From positions 72,822,435 through 72,880,434 of the forward strand of contig CM043950.1 in NCBI GenBank assembly GCA_014529385.2: a DNA stretch of 58,000 nucleotides, written 5' to 3'. Both the position numbers and the translations under genes were made by a program. The stretch comes from Adiantum capillus-veneris. Taxonomy: Eukaryota > Streptophyta > Polypodiopsida > Polypodiales > Pteridaceae. A model generated the notes under the pieces. It did no database searches, was not told the origin of the DNA, and worked only from the letters and a program-made list of their open reading frames with translations. Of the stretch, positions 9,539 through 20,931 are shown one piece after another (position 1 is the stretch's first letter; every line of letters starts with the position of its first letter).

Positions 9539-12018
9539 GTGTATCTTCATCCACTATTGGAAGAGCTAAAACAATTGTGGATTGGCATAGAGGTGGTGGA
9601 TATGAGCCCGGCACACACAAGACGACGGAATGCTTTGATCAGAGGAATTCTAATGTGGACCATGCATGACTATCTCGGGCTAACAAAATGCTCAGGTGAT
9701 CTATTGACACTCCTCACTCAGACACTGTAAATCTTGTTTTTTCCCATAGTTGATCTATTATCATGTGTATACATGCAGGGCTTCAAACAAGCGGATACAG
9801 AGCATGTGTCACATGTGGACCTAGACTGAATGCACGTAGGGCGCCCTCACTGAAGAAGAAAATCTACGAAGGTCATCAAGCGTATCTTCCAGAGAATCAT
9901 GTGTTACGCGACAGCTTTTTGGGAAGAGAGCCACCAAGGATGTCTGCACAAGCATGGTTAGAGCAGAAGGAGATGTGCGATGACGGATTGCCTCCAGGGA
10001 TGAAGAGACTATCTCTATGGTACGAGTTACCATACTGGCCCCGACTCATGATCAATCACTTGCTCGATCCAATGCACATATTCAAGAATGTGGGTAATCT
10101 ACTATGGGACCATCTGACCGGCAAGAAAGATACTCTGGGAGTCAGAGTTGACCTTAGAAATGTGGATCGTATGGAGCAATATTGGCCGCAAACAGCGTCT
10201 GATGGATCGATAAAACTCCCTAAAGCACCATGGATTTTCATAGGAGCCCAAGAACGCAAAGTAAAAGAGACCATTCGATCTTTGCGGACCCCCAGTGGCG
10301 TAATGCACTCGCTCCGAACGTGTTTTACTAAAGAAGGAAAGCTTACCGGTTTGAAGTCACACGATTGGCATAAAATGTGTCAGGTACATTCATAGTGAAC
10401 TTTAATATCATTGCATAAAATGTGGACTTTAATATCATTGCATAAAATGTGGACTTTAATATCATTGCTGCACATACTTTACAGTTTATTTTACCGGTTG
10501 CCATTGAGGGATGTTTGTCTCTCGACATCCGTAACACAATCTACAAACTTGCAAAGCTGGTGCAATGGATCTCACAAAAGGAGATCAACGTAGACTCCAT
10601 ACCATTCGCCAAACTAAATGCTACGGAGCTTGTTGCATGTTTGAGAAACATTTTCCTATTACCATGCTAACCATTCAGGTGCATCTTCTTGTTCACATAT
10701 TTGATGAGGTGGAGATAGCTGGCACAGTTCATTCCAGATGGATGTTCTTCTTAGAACGTTTCATGAAAACTCTTAAGGGATATGTGCATCAAAAGGTACG
10801 TCCGAAGGGTAGCATGGCAGAAGGTTGGTTGGTATCAGAGTCCCTAGTGTACATTGGAGAGTGGCTAGATGGATTTGATAAAGCCCGGGACACGCTATGG
10901 CGAACCATAGATGATGAGCGCATATCTGGGATTGTCATGTGCAATCTCGGTGTTGAGAAGAAGATGACGGAAGATCTAGAGGCTAAAATCAACCGATTTT
11001 GCATGCTTCACAATCCAGTGATGCAAAAGTGGATTTCACAATATGAGGATGCAAAGCAAGAGCGACAAAGGGCACGAATTGAGTGGAGACGGGGAAGACA
11101 ACCACCGATGCACTATCCTACGGTTCTGGAGAGCCTACCAACATTAATTAGCTTAAGATGGTTGCACAACCAATTGAAAAGCGCACAACAATGCGGTGAC
11201 GAAGTGACTGAGGAAGAGTGGGAGTACTCTCGGGGTTGCGCGACCAAGGTAAGTTTGCAATGTAGGACTAGTGAGTTACTTTATTTCTAAACGTTTGAAT
11301 GGCCACTCATAATGTTTGTTCGTTGTAGTATAAGTCATACACAGCAGCATGGTGTAAAGGTTGACATTTTAGGGTGCAACGGATCGACAAAAAGCGTTTT
11401 ACTCAAGATTGTGGAATCATGGAAAAATTTGAACAGTCTAGTCGACGATGTTCCTCTGATACAGATCCTGTGGTGGCGGAACTCACTTACTTCGGCACGC
11501 TACAACAGATTTTGAGGATCGATTACAGAGGATTTTTTGTCGACTTGTTCGACGTGCAATGGTTCAAGATAATCATGGAGGGTCGCAACGCTACTGTGCG
11601 TAGAGGAGAGTCTGGTTTTCTTGAGGTGGATTCTACTAAGAAATGGACAGACCTAAGAGACACTGTCGTACTACCCGAGCATTGTGAACAAGTAAGTATG
11701 TAAATAGTTAACATCCCCCTTTTACAAGTTATGTGCTTGAAAGCTCTCATGTAAGTTATGTGGCTCTGGCAGGTAATATTTCATCCTACAAAGTCTACAT
11801 CAAACTGGTGGTACGTCATAGAGGTAGCCCCTCGTAGTGCAAGGATGTATGAAGGCTACCATGTGCCAATCACAATGGCATCAATGGAGGAGATCAAAGA
11901 ATATGCTCAATCAGAAGCCGCTGCGATGGTGCCAGACGAGCATCAAGATGCTACTACTCTATATGGGGTGCATGCAGAGGAGCTACAAAATGAAACAGAG
12001 GATATGTGTTTCAACTGA
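9539..12018 (+). pseudogene. CACTA TNP2-like transposase gene (spliced, decayed)
   Basis: The product would cut and move the element by binding its ends. Exon one ends at 9695 with HPLLEELKQLWIGIEVVD and GILMWTMHDYLG, the N-terminal part of the Transposase_21 (TNP2) core; everything before it is lost or unreadable. Introns by GT-AG and frame are 9696-9778, 10384-10484, 11249-11328 and 11692-11772. Exon two carries GYRACVTCGPRLNARR and HLLDPMHIFKNVGNLLWDHL. Exon three is a DUF4218-like region (LPVAIEGCLSLDIRN, HSRWMFFLERFMKTLKGY). The last exons give a DUF4216-like region (YRGFFVDLFDVQWFK, WWYVIEVAPRS). A frameshift near 10640 and a TGA near 11359 show it is inactive. Confidence 0.85.
10400..10467. 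repeat. Tandem repeat inside a CACTA intron
   Basis: A 27-base unit (TTGCATAAAATGTGGACTTT followed by AATATCA) occurs about two and a half times within the intron 10384-10484. Confidence 0.8.
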
Positions 12019-12353
12019 GAGATCTATATAGATATAGGAAGTTATGCTGAGTTATGCGAGGATGAGAGAGAGATCTCTTAAAGCCACAAATATTGTATTT
12101 GAACAATTTTGCTCCGTGTTGTAAAAGCTCTGGCTCTCTAAGTACCTTCCATGGTGTATAACGCTCTTTTCTACTTGTGCTCACATCTTTTGATTGAAAA
12201 TTCTGAGTTTTCGACTTGCCTCTTCTATCACTCAATTCATTGCGTCATTGTATTTATATGTGTCATTACATCATTGTATTTAATGGTCTTTGCGTCATTG
12301 TCTACTCTATTCATTCAATATTAAGTTTAAATATTCGTGTGTTTAATGCAGGT

Positions 12354-13658
12354 ATGGATGATGCGGAGTTTCTTTCTTCTTTGTCACCGCAGCAGAGACA
12401 GTGGTACGTGGAGCATCATCGCTCTGGCGCATCATCGCGCGTTCCTACTCCATCCGCATCTCCCTCTCTTTCGGAGCATTCGGCGCGCTCCGAAGCTTCG
12501 ACGTCGACGAGACGATCTTCACACTCGTCTAGACACCGGTGCTCTAGTGGTGGCAGTGACGGTTGTTGTGGGGATTCCGCCGCCGATGCCTCCACACTGC
12601 CTCGTGTTCGACGAGGCTCTTTACCCTCCCCTTCTTTGCCCGCCCCCATACCAGCCACAGCATCGCCATCTACACCAGGTTTTGCGCGGTTGACTGTTCC
12701 TAGCAGCTACACACCTCTACCTACTCCGCCAGGAGCCACCCCACTCGACACTCCTTGCTTCGGGGCCCAGACGCCGGTGGAGACACTTGATGTCCATACC
12801 CCCATCGACACGCCGCTAGAGACCCCTGCCGGGACACCCAGGTTCACGCGTCACCGGCCAGAGGGCTTGCCTTACTCCGTCCACTGCAACGGCGGCATCA
12901 TCATGGATGATGACGGCAAGAAGGTGATCTCGCGCATGCGTGGTCTTTGCTCTCAGCTGTTTAGACACTACATACTAAACAAATGGAGTGAAGTACCAAG
13001 TGATTTAAAAAATAGAGTCATCAGCATACTTCATGATGAGTTTCCCGTTCCAACACGGGATCAACGCTTCAATGAAGACCTGATGAAGATTCGAATGCGC
13101 GAATACTGCAAACACAAGCGTTCCGAAGTGCAAAAAGCAATCAAGCATGGGTGGAACAGGCCAGATTGGCTGGCCGAATTGGAAGAATGCGAAGAAAGTA
13201 GCGCACGAGAATCCCGAGAAGTGGAAGCAACAAAAGGATGCAGCCAAAGCGCGAGTAGAGGCAGGGAGCTCGCACCACTTGGGAAGTGGTGGATGGGCAT
13301 CATTTGAGACCGATTCTGTAAGTGTTTTCGCATTGCTCTTTATGTTCGATAGTTTAGGGTTTATGAGTTTTTTAATTCTAACATAATGAAATCTTTGTAT
13401 GTTTTGACAGTGGTCGATGACAGGACGTGATCCCACACGGTACAAGCGCGAGCACGTAGGCAGGAAGGGCTTAAACGCCCTGATGGACATCCTCAGTTCT
13501 CGCGGCGGCATGGTTAGTATGAGGGTTTACTCTTTTCTATTTTTTGTATTGTTTTATAAATGTCGTTATATGTTTATACTTACTGAAAGCTGTCTTATTG
13601 TCTTTTTTTACAGAATCCGACAGATACGCCGCTTGGACGCGATGAGACTTTTGACTAG
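12354..13658 (+). pseudogene. Second CACTA gene, Transposase_24/TNPA-like accessory protein
   Basis: It starts at MDDAEFLSSLSPQQ (ATG 12354) after a noncoding gap of about 335 bases. The first 180 residues are Ser/Pro/Thr-rich and low complexity. A conserved part follows: GLCSQLFRHYILNKW, then FNEDLMKIRMREYCKHKR. The frame slips near 13150 into a basic segment (NPEKWKQQKDAAKARVEAG) and HHLGSGGWASFE, which fits the Transposase_24 pattern. Introns 13318-13410 and 13513-13613 are suggested by GT-AG sites and lead to RDPTRYKREHVGRKG and a stop at 13658. Such proteins bind the subterminal repeats of the element. The family call rests on pattern and position. Confidence 0.7.
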
Positions 13659-13689
13659 ACGACATCAGTTTATCCGTAGCTAGATAGCA

Positions 13690-13990
13690 TTAGTTTAGGG
13701 TTTCTCATAGCTTATGTATCATGAGATGGATTTTATACGTCTTTTTGAACCATGTATATTATTACATTTGTCACCGCAGTTCACTTTGCCAATCAATTCT
13801 TTATGCCTATGATGTTGTACAATTGTCATTATTACATTTGCCAATCAATTCATTTTGCCTATGATGTGTACAATTGTCAATTTTACGCTTGTCAATTTTG
13901 CAAACAATGCGTCTTGTGGGTGACTATTTTGGGTCTATTATCTACCCTTGCACTTTTTTTAAAAAGTGAATCAAGTACAATATGCTTGAT
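13690..13990. repeat. CACTA 3' noncoding region with a duplicated AT-rich segment
   Basis: About 60 bases containing TTTGCCAATCAATTC and ATGCCTATGATG followed by TGTACAATTGTCA occur twice between about 13780 and 13880. No gene is supported here. Confidence 0.6.
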
Positions 13991-13991
13991 G

Positions 13992-14020
13992 GGTGGCAGG
14001 GCATTCAATGCCCTGTCACC
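13992..14020. repeat. Perfect-loop hairpin in the CACTA subterminal region
   Basis: Two 14-base arms (GGTGGCAGGGCATT and AATGCCCTGTCACC) pair with one mismatch around a single-base loop. The position near the element end suggests structure in the terminal region rather than a gene feature. Confidence 0.7.
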
Positions 14021-14039
14021 AAAAAAAAATTCTCTCGGG

Positions 14040-14235
14040 CATCTCTATAACCGTCACTATTTATGGCTCTGTAGCGTCGCTATAGACTTCTGTGTAAACG
14101 TCGCTATAACCGTCGCTATGATCGTCGCTATGAGCGTCTCTATATAGCGACGCTATTAGCAACGGTTTTAGCGACGTCGAGGGTTATAAAAACCCAGCGT
14201 ATTTCCGTCACAAGAGCACACAACCTCTTGTAGTG
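14040..14235 (+). repeat. CACTA subterminal repeats and right terminal inverted repeat
   Basis: Several copies of CGTCGCTAT or its complement ATAGCGACG lie between 14075 and 14175, in both directions. This arrangement is known for CACTA ends and serves as binding sites for the accessory protein. The terminus is CCTCTTGTAGTG at 14224-14235. GAT follows at 14236-14238 and is a candidate 3-bp target duplication whose partner cannot be located. Confidence 0.85.
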
Positions 14236-14517
14236 GATGAAGATGTGAATATAAAAGTCTTGGGGATTGAGTGCTTGGTTGATTTCTACGTGATTCAAGC
14301 AGGTGAGGATGCTTATCCAATCATTTTAGGGAGGCCATGGCTTATAACCCTTGGTACTAAGCAGGATTGGGGCACGGGCTTGATCACCATCCTCGACAAA
14401 GAGAAAGGAAGAACCATTGTCTACAACATGAAGACACACCAGAGACATACACATCTCCTAGTGAAGATGCAAAATATGGATTCGACAGAAACCACGTCAT
14501 ATGATATTGATCCTTAG
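14236..14517 (+). pseudogene. Element X protease C-terminal part
   Basis: The frame is open from the CACTA junction to 14517. YPIILGRPWLITLG matches the conserved ILGRPW segment that follows the retropepsin active site in plant Gypsy polyproteins. The catalytic Asp segment itself is upstream of the CACTA insertion and absent. The following 14518-14850 is a decayed linker (for example EKEKREYEDMFKEFPKLFS) split over frames. Confidence 0.75.
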
Positions 14518-14850
14518 TCTACATCATCAGAAGAAAGTGTAGAGGAAGGCTTGATGCAATTAGGTCCTGATCTTTTAGGGATAAGTGTCGAAAAGGAAGC
14601 ATTGGTGCATGATGTGAAGGTCAAGCTTGGAGAAGGATAGTCTAAAAGCAGTTGTAGAGACTGCCAAAGTGAACGCAGCGAGCATGCTAGGAGAGGACTT
14701 GACAGAGAAAGAAAAAAGGGAGTATGAAGACATGTTCAAGGAATTTCCAAAGCTATTTTCCATTGAATATACAGAGTTGCAAGGAGCTAAAGGAGTCAAG
14801 CATAGAATCAATCTAAAAGAAGGTGCCAAGACAAAGGTTCAAAAGCTTAG

Positions 14851-15655
14851 GAGGTTGGGGGGTTATTCATGAGAAGGCACTTCATGAAGAGGTGACAAAG
14901 CTTTTGGAAGCAGATTTCATCTTTTGAGTGGAGGAATCCGAATGGGTCTCTCCAGTTGTTATTGTGCCCAAGAAGAACGGAAGAATTAGGATATGTGTTG
15001 ATTTCAAACCTTTGAATGCTGCCACAAAAAGGAATCATTATCCACTACCCTTCTTAAATGAAATCCTCAATTAGGTTGCAGGTCATGAACGTTACTCAAT
15101 CATGGATGGATTTTCTGGCTACTTTCAGATCTTGATAGCGATTGAAGATCGATTCAACACGACCTTCATTACTCCTTCGGGTTGTTTTGCCTACAAAAGA
15201 ATGCCTTTTGGGATGGTTAATGCATATGCCACCTTCCAAGGATGGATGGATAGAGTGTTTGGTCCCTACTTGGGTAATTTCATTCGTGTTTTCATGGATG
15301 ACATTGGGTGTTATAGCTCAAGGGTCACACATTTGGAGAAGCTAAGGTTGAGTTTTGAAAGGCTTCAACAAGAGGGTGGGCAACTCAACCCAAAGAAGTG
15401 TAAGTTTTCTCATGCCAGAGTCCATTTTCTAGGACATGTGGTTTCCCAAAATGGAATAGAATCTGATCCAGATAAATTTAAAGCTTTATTGCTTATGGAT
15501 CTACCCAACAACACAAAGGATTTGGCATCATTTGTGAATAAGCTCAGTTACTTGTCACGTTTTTTTTGGTTTCTATGTCAGTATGTGTATCCTCTCCAGA
15601 AATTGAGTCAAAGAGTTCAAGGGTTTGAGTGGAATGAAGACATGCAATAGGCTTT
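14851..15655 (+). pseudogene. Element X reverse transcriptase
   Basis: The reading starts with HEEVTKLLEADFIF and SPVVIVPKKNGRIRICVDFK, broken by stops near 14926 and 15072. Then come SIMDGFSGYFQILIA, FAYKRMPFGMVNAYATFQ and the active site VFMDDIG (FMDD). The fingers-to-thumb run ends with CKFSHARVHFLGHVVS. It would copy element RNA into DNA. A stop at 15648-15650 separates it from RNase H. The core between 15102 and 15647 is uninterrupted. Confidence 0.9.
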
Positions 15656-16380
15656 TGATGATATCAAGGAGGTATTGTGTGCTTTACCAACAGTGAGTCC
15701 TCCCGACTTCCAATCAATTTTCTATGTATCTATCAGTGTGGAGTCAATAGCTTTTGGGTCGGTTCTCTTACAAAAGCAGGGAAGGAACTTCAAGTCAGTC
15801 TGTTTTGAGAGTAAGATGATGAATGTAAGCGAGTTCTCCTACACGGAAATGGAACAGTGGGCATTTGCCTTGGTTCTTACTTGTCATAGGTTCAAAACCT
15901 ATCTATTTCCCCAAAAGTTCTATGTGCTCACCACATCGAATCTTTTGCCGGATGTAGTACAACATTTGAAGCCTAGAAAGCGCATCTTAAAGTGGACTTT
16001 GGAGCTTCAAGAGTATGAGTTTGATTTTAAAGTGGATCATTCTGTTAAAGCTCACTTGACAGACATAGCCGTACATAAGGGGGGGGAGCTTCCATCTTAC
16101 CCAAGGGTTGACAAGGATGATCATGAAGAGGAAGTAGATATTACAAATGCGTATACAATGATGTTTGATGGTGCATACAGGAAATTTCTTCAAAAGGCAA
16201 GTGGTGGGGTAGTCATTAAGAACCCAAAAGGCGATGTAATCTTTTCTAGAGCTTACAATCTTGATGAAGCTGAAAGTAACAATGAGGCCGAGTATCTCAC
16301 GCTTTTCCTTGGGTTGAAGCAGTGTGTTGATTTTGGATTGAAGAGGGTCATTGCAAAGGGGATGCGTTGCTAGTCATGAA
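15656..16380 (+). pseudogene. Element X tandem RNase H domains
   Basis: The first, retroelement-type RNase H spans about 15660-16070 (FYVSISVESIAFGSVLLQ, FSYTEMEQWAFALVLTCHRF, KWTLELQEYEFDF). A second, archaeal-type RNase H begins near 16140 with YTMMFDGAYRKF and GGVVIKNPKGDVIFSRAY, with NNEAEYLTLFLGLK around 16290. The frame breaks near 16373 in the expected KGDALLV region. Two RNase H domains in this order mark Tat/Ogre-type Gypsy elements. Confidence 0.85.
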
Positions 16381-16388
16381 TCAGTTGC

Positions 16389-16904
16389 TTGGGTTGTGGA
16401 ATGTTAAGAAAGAAAATTTTGAAGAAGTGGTTCTATGGCATCAAGAAGCTTTTGCATGAGTTTGAGAAGATACAGTTTAAGCATGTTCCTTGTGAGCAGA
16501 ATAAAGAAGCTGATGAGTTGGCTAGGGACAAGTTGGATGCCTTGGTAGCTCCTTTAAAGGTCAAGGAAGCCTTGTATGTAGGAAGGGAATCATTGCAAGA
16601 TGTAGAATTATTTCTTGGTAAAGGGCAATGTCCAGAGGGCATGTCAAAGGTTTGGCGTAAGAGAATAGTTGCAAAAGAAAGAAACTATACATTGGTAGTT
16701 GAGGATCTCATGCTTTATGGCAAGGATAGCATTTTGAGAAAAGTGCCATACAAAGAAGAGATAGGCTTGATTTTGGAGCACTGTCATGAAGAAACAGGTT
16801 ATCAAGGCAAGGATCAGGTTGTCTTTTGTGTTTTGAGAGCAGGTTACTGTTGGCCCTCTGTGATGAGAGATGCTTATTTTTGGTGCAAGTCATGCCATTG
16901 TTAA
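16389..16904 (+). pseudogene. Element X second RNase H end and integrase zinc finger
   Basis: The segment ends the second RNase H (FKHVPCEQNKEADELARD) and leads to the integrase N-terminal zinc finger, with ILEHCHEETGYQGKDQ supplying the histidines and WCKSCHC the cysteines. The codon after the second cysteine is cut by the solo LTR at 16899. Upstream and downstream parts were one reading frame before that insertion. Confidence 0.85.
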
Positions 16905-17697
16905 GTATGGAGCCTGATTTACCCTTGTAATTTTTTGTGGTAAAAGCGCACATTTGTAAGGCCCCCATTATGAGGAGAAGCCATCGTGCGTGAAGGAAAA
17001 TCACTCATCAGAAACCAAAATTTTCATGGACAAGAATCAGGGGCAACTTTAAAGGCCTCAGGGGCGGAGGCCCCCGAGACTTTTTTTTCGCCGGAATATT
17101 CTTTTTCGCCGGAATATTATGGCCGGACGGCGGCCGGAAAGTGGTCGGAAAACAACCGGTCGGTTGGCCGGTAGTCAATGGCCGATGGCCGGTGGTCGGA
17201 AGTCAAAATGCCGGTGGCCGGTGGTCGGAAGTCAATGGCCGGTGGCCGGTGGCCGAATTCAAAAGCGGACTTGTCTTCTCAAGGGCGGCCACACATGGGC
17301 GGATTGGAGGGTCCGATTTGGACTTATTCGCACAAGGGCGGCTACACATGGCTGTCTCATAAGAGAGGGCAGCCCTTTTGGCCTATAAAAGGAGGCCATT
17401 TCTACACACATTTCATAGTGTGAAGTTGATGCAACAAGGTGAGTGTGAGGTGGTGAGAGTGAAGCAAGGCGGGAGCTCCATTAAGGGTATAATCCCTTTG
17501 TAAATTACTTCTTGTTTTGAAGTACTAAAGCCATTGAGTGGCTGCTTTCCCGTGGACGTAGCCCACATTGGGTGAACCACGTATATCGTGTGTACTCTCT
17601 CTCTCTCTCTACTCTATAATCTCGTGTATGTAAATCTATCTCTCTCCATTAAGTAATCTACTCAATTATCTATTTAGCTACGTCTTATTTCCTAACA
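16899..17697 (+). mobile_element. Solo LTR (Ty1/Copia type) inside the integrase of element X
   Basis: The insert is 799 bp, begins TGTTA, ends TAACA, and is flanked by the direct repeat GCCAT (16894-16898 and 17698-17702). Removing it rejoins the integrase zinc finger to its downstream part. A TATA box CTATAAAA is at 17383-17390 on the plus strand. The segment CCCGTGGACGTAGCCCA followed by a GAACCACGT-like stretch resembles the end region of known plant Copia LTRs. No internal region remains, so the element was reduced by LTR-LTR recombination. Confidence 0.92.
17119..17262. repeat. GC-rich GGCCGGTGGTCGGAAGTCAA minisatellite in the solo LTR
   Basis: Short units built from GGCCGGTGG and TCGGAAGTCAA repeat several times between 17119 and 17262 in the presumed U3 region. 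Confidence 0.8.
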
Positions 17698-18138
17698 GCC
17701 ATGAATGCCAAGTGTTTGCAAAACGGAAACGTTTTGGCTGAGCCTCAAAAAGCTATAATGTCTTTTGACGCATTTGCAAAATGGGGAGTAGATGTTGTAG
17801 GTCCAATGCCAAGGACCAACAATGGCAAAAGGTATATCCTTGTGGTTGTGGAGTATTTGACAAAATGTGTGGATGCAAGAGCAGTAAAAGATGTAACAAC
17901 AAGAAGACTGGCCTCTTTTTTATATGAACATGTGTGTTGCAGGTTTGGAGCTCCTATGGTTATCATTTCTGATCGTGGACCAGGGTTTAGGGGAAAAATT
18001 GTTGCTGTTCTCATGGAGAAATTGAAAATTTCGAATAGGCATTTTTCTCCTTACTACCCACAATGCAAGGGGTTGCTCGAGAACTGCAATGGTCAAATTG
18101 TGAAGATGCTATCAAAGTATGCTAGAGAGCATCCTTAA
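17698..18138 (+). pseudogene. Element X integrase catalytic core
   Basis: The frame is open from the end of the solo LTR to 18138. The catalytic residues are in place: Asp in WGVDVVGPMPR, Asp in VIISDRGPGFRG and Glu in KGLLENCNGQ, with the usual spacing. It joins the insertion reaction of the element's cDNA. A TAA at 18136-18138 ends the frame and the following 18139-18407 is decayed. Confidence 0.88.
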
Positions 18139-18407
18139 GAGTGTGACTTGGACTTGGAAAAGTGTTTGTGGGCTTATAGAACTGAGTATAGAGTGTCAAC
18201 ACAGTTTGCACCATATGAGCTTGTTTATGGAAAAGAAGCTTTTATGCCCATAGAAGTGTAGTTGGACGCCTGAAGTTGTTTTGCAGAATGCAAGGTGAGC
18301 ATAATGACAAGCTGCAAGAAAGAATTCTTTCTCTAGAGTTTTTGCGAATGAATAGATAGAAAGCCAGTGGTTATTATCTTTAACAAGCAGAGACAAGGAT
18401 AGAGAAA

Positions 18408-18686
18408 ATGAATAAGAGGCTGCCACACAAAGAGATCAAAGAGCGAGATCTGGTGATGAAGTATGATTCTCGCTTGGATTTTACTTTTCAAAATAAGTTG
18501 AGAGACAAATGGTTGGGTCCATATAGAGTGAAGCATGTATTTTCCAATGGCACATATGAGTTGGAAAAATTGTCTGGTGAATGTTTGCGCTACAGAGTAA
18601 ATGGTTATAGATTGAAGAAATATTTTGCGAGGGATGTGGTTCCAGATGAAAATAGTCTCTTGGTTGAGCATAAATGCTCTACCTAG
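18408..18686 (+). pseudogene. Element X integrase C-terminal domain
   Basis: The product has DLVMKYDSRLDFTFQNKL and then LGPYRVKHVFSNGTYEL, a GPF/Y motif that binds DNA in Gypsy integrases. It ends with a TAG at 18684-18686. About 15 bases later comes the LTR, so this is the true 3' end of the internal region. Confidence 0.85.
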
Positions 18687-18700
18687 AGGGTGAGCAATGA

Positions 18701-19861
18701 TGATAGACCACTTTTGGCGTTTTCAGGAGTTTTTTGGAGAAAGGGATTGTGCATATGTACATACACATGCATGGTGCATCGAATAAAGGATTGCCCATTT
18801 TCCAGAGCCAGGTGTTTAGGTGGGGCCTACATGTGTACAAGTAGGACAGGGTGTACATAGTGTATCGATTTTCATTATTACCAGTACTAGTGTGTATTCT
18901 CTACAATAATGAGGAGTTGGTAGCGCGTTAAAGTTCTCCAGAAAGCTATCCGCGGGCCGACGACATGAGGTAAGCAGGTGCGTCAGATGGCATCTAGTGG
19001 CGTCAGGACGTCGAATGGGGTCAATACTTGCACGTGGATGAGTACGGACACAACGTGGGTGTTTTCTTGTGATAATTATGAAAAAAGGTCATGATGAGGA
19101 ACATATTTTGGGCTCACTTCACGTGGTGGCGGGAGGCATTATTGAAAAGAAATGAGTGCCAGGTGTGCGGATGATGCAAAAAAGGTGACAACTATGCACT
19201 GCGAGGTCAGTTTTTGGCCTATTCGGGGTCCGTTTGAGGTCATCTAAAACGCCAAGGGTGCCCAAGTGGTAAAGATAACTGTTGGAACTGAAAAACAAGA
19301 GAGAAGACCAGAAAAAATGTGGAGAAGGGAGGACGAACAGCCGCATGTGTGTTTCTGCTCATTTTGGAGCCTGTTTTGGCCCTAAACTGCTTAATCCGAG
19401 GTCGGATTTGAGCACTTTCACATTATAGACTGGGGTTTTGGGTTGTTCTGAACGCGATGGCGTTGTCCATTTTTCCAAATTCTTCACTCTTTTTTTGCTG
19501 CTTTGGCTGTGTAAGTTTCTCCGGTGAGGGAAGCTTCTGCTCCAATTTGTGATTGTATCTGGTATCTTTTACCCATATTGTGTGAGTTGTTTGCCCCATT
19601 GGTGTTGGCCCAAGCTCATTTTTATCTCTACGTAAAAAATTATCCTCTTTTGAGTTGAGTTTTTCTGTGTGTGTGTGTGTGTGTCAGTGTGGAGTGGGGT
19701 AAACAGACAGTCTCTCTCCTCTCACTCCATCAGTGTGTTCCCTGTCTCGGCCAGGTGTGTTGTGTAAGCCGAGTGGTGCCCCATAGTTTGTGTGTGTATC
19801 TTTCCAAGAGTGTGTGTCGGGTCGTTATAGAGGCATTCTGTGTGTTTCCATCCCGCCCACA
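18701..19861 (+). repeat. LTR shared by elements X and Y
   Basis: Matches 22391-23532 over more than 1.1 kb with scattered differences and ends CCCACA at 19861. The beginning is read as TGATAG at 18701 but the exact first base is uncertain because the partner LTR starts TGTCAC. It contains a TG microsatellite near 19664-19683. Confidence 0.85.
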
Positions 19862-19867
19862 TTCTTC

Positions 19868-19885
19868 TGGCGCCCCCACTGAGGA
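19868..19885 (+). other. Primer-binding site of element Y
   Basis: TGGCGCCCCCACTGAGGA lies 6 bases after the LTR end. TGGCGCC is the start seen in many Tat/Athila-type Gypsy elements, where it pairs with a tRNA 3' end. The rest differs from the usual tRNA-Asp-type site. Confidence 0.65.
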
Positions 19886-20931
19886 TCTTCTTCGAGTACC
19901 TTCTGCTTCGAGCTTCAAGCTTTGAGATTCGGGATTACAGGTTGCAGACTGCAGGTTACAGGTTACAGGGATAGGTACAGATACAGGTACAGGTATAGGT
20001 GATTCACACAGGTACAGGTAGCTGGAGTACGGTGATATACTAGTAGTGGTGTCACTTGCAGTTGTTGTGGGTATGCATCATTTGGCGCCTGTTTGAGCGC
20101 ATTGTTTGTTGGATTGTACGTTTCTTGTGGAAACTGCCATTGTACGTCTTTGAGGAGCCATATTTGGTTTTATTTGGCAGTCCCAGCCATTTCTGAGACT
20201 TGGTGTGGAAGATAGTCATTTCTGAGACTTGACTATACACGATTTGCATTAGCCTTCGTGTGAGGGTCGATAGCGTGAGGTTTTATTGATCTAGGGGATT
20301 CTCAAATGTGGAGATCCTTTCGGTGATGCAGGTAGCTGGAGCACCCTTTTCATGACCTCGTTGTAGGCTATGTATTAGTGATTCCTAATTGATGCTCGGG
20401 TTCTATTGTTGACAGTTTATGCATACATATACAGTCTATATTTTGGGTTCCTACTGCTCTACTTCTGGGGAAACTCTGTCAAAAATTTTCCAAGATATGA
20501 TGGCTGGTTTTTTGGTCTTTTGAGCCATTTATATTGTTATGCTGCTGAAATTTTGGCAAAATCAGAGGATAAGTAAGGTGTTCCTTCTCGGGAGCTTCAT
20601 GGTTGGCTTCAACGGATGATCAAAATGGCCCTCAATTCACTCCTTTTCATTTAACTCAGAGAATCTAGATAAATGTTCATGTGTCCAGGAATATTTTTTT
20701 CCAGCAGCGTATAGTCTTTATGTTCAGGCCAAGAAGATTACGAGAGATCCTGGAATGTCCTTTGCCTGTTGTAATTCCGATGATTAACTATGAAAACTCA
20801 TTTGATGTGCATGTGTTTGTCCTTATCTAAAGCTAAGCTCCATTGAAGTTTCTGGGGATTGGGTAGTGAAAAGTTTTGGGTTCTTGCACGTGTTTTCGAA
20901 GGGGTTCTCAAAGCATTAAACTTGGGTAGCC
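19886..20931 (+). repeat. Untranslated leader of element Y with ACAGGT repeats
   Basis: About 1 kb with no supported gene. Between 19935 and 20025 the unit ACAGGT or its variant ACAGAT/ATAGGT repeats many times. The rest of the leader shows no clear structure. Confidence 0.6.

Larger units (their letters stand above)
9530..14235 (+). mobile_element. CACTA (En/Spm-type) DNA transposon, right end intact, left end missing
   Basis: Two spliced genes of CACTA type lie in the same direction, followed by subterminal repeats of a CGTCGCTAT-like unit and the terminus CCTCTTGTAGTG, which is CACTACAAGAGG on the other strand. The element ends at 14235 inside a Tat-like Gypsy coding region. No matching CACTACAAGAGG was found upstream. 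The Gypsy insertion at 1-9062 may have separated or replaced the left end. Confidence 0.85.
14236..18700 (+). mobile_element. Tat-like Ty3/Gypsy element X, pol region, 5' part lost
   Basis: In order on the plus strand: protease C-terminal part, reverse transcriptase, RNase H, a second RNase H, integrase zinc finger, a solo LTR insertion, integrase core and integrase C-terminal domain, then an LTR from about 18701. The double RNase H is typical of Tat/Ogre-type Gypsy. The CACTA element abuts its protease region, so gag was once further left. Confidence 0.85.
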
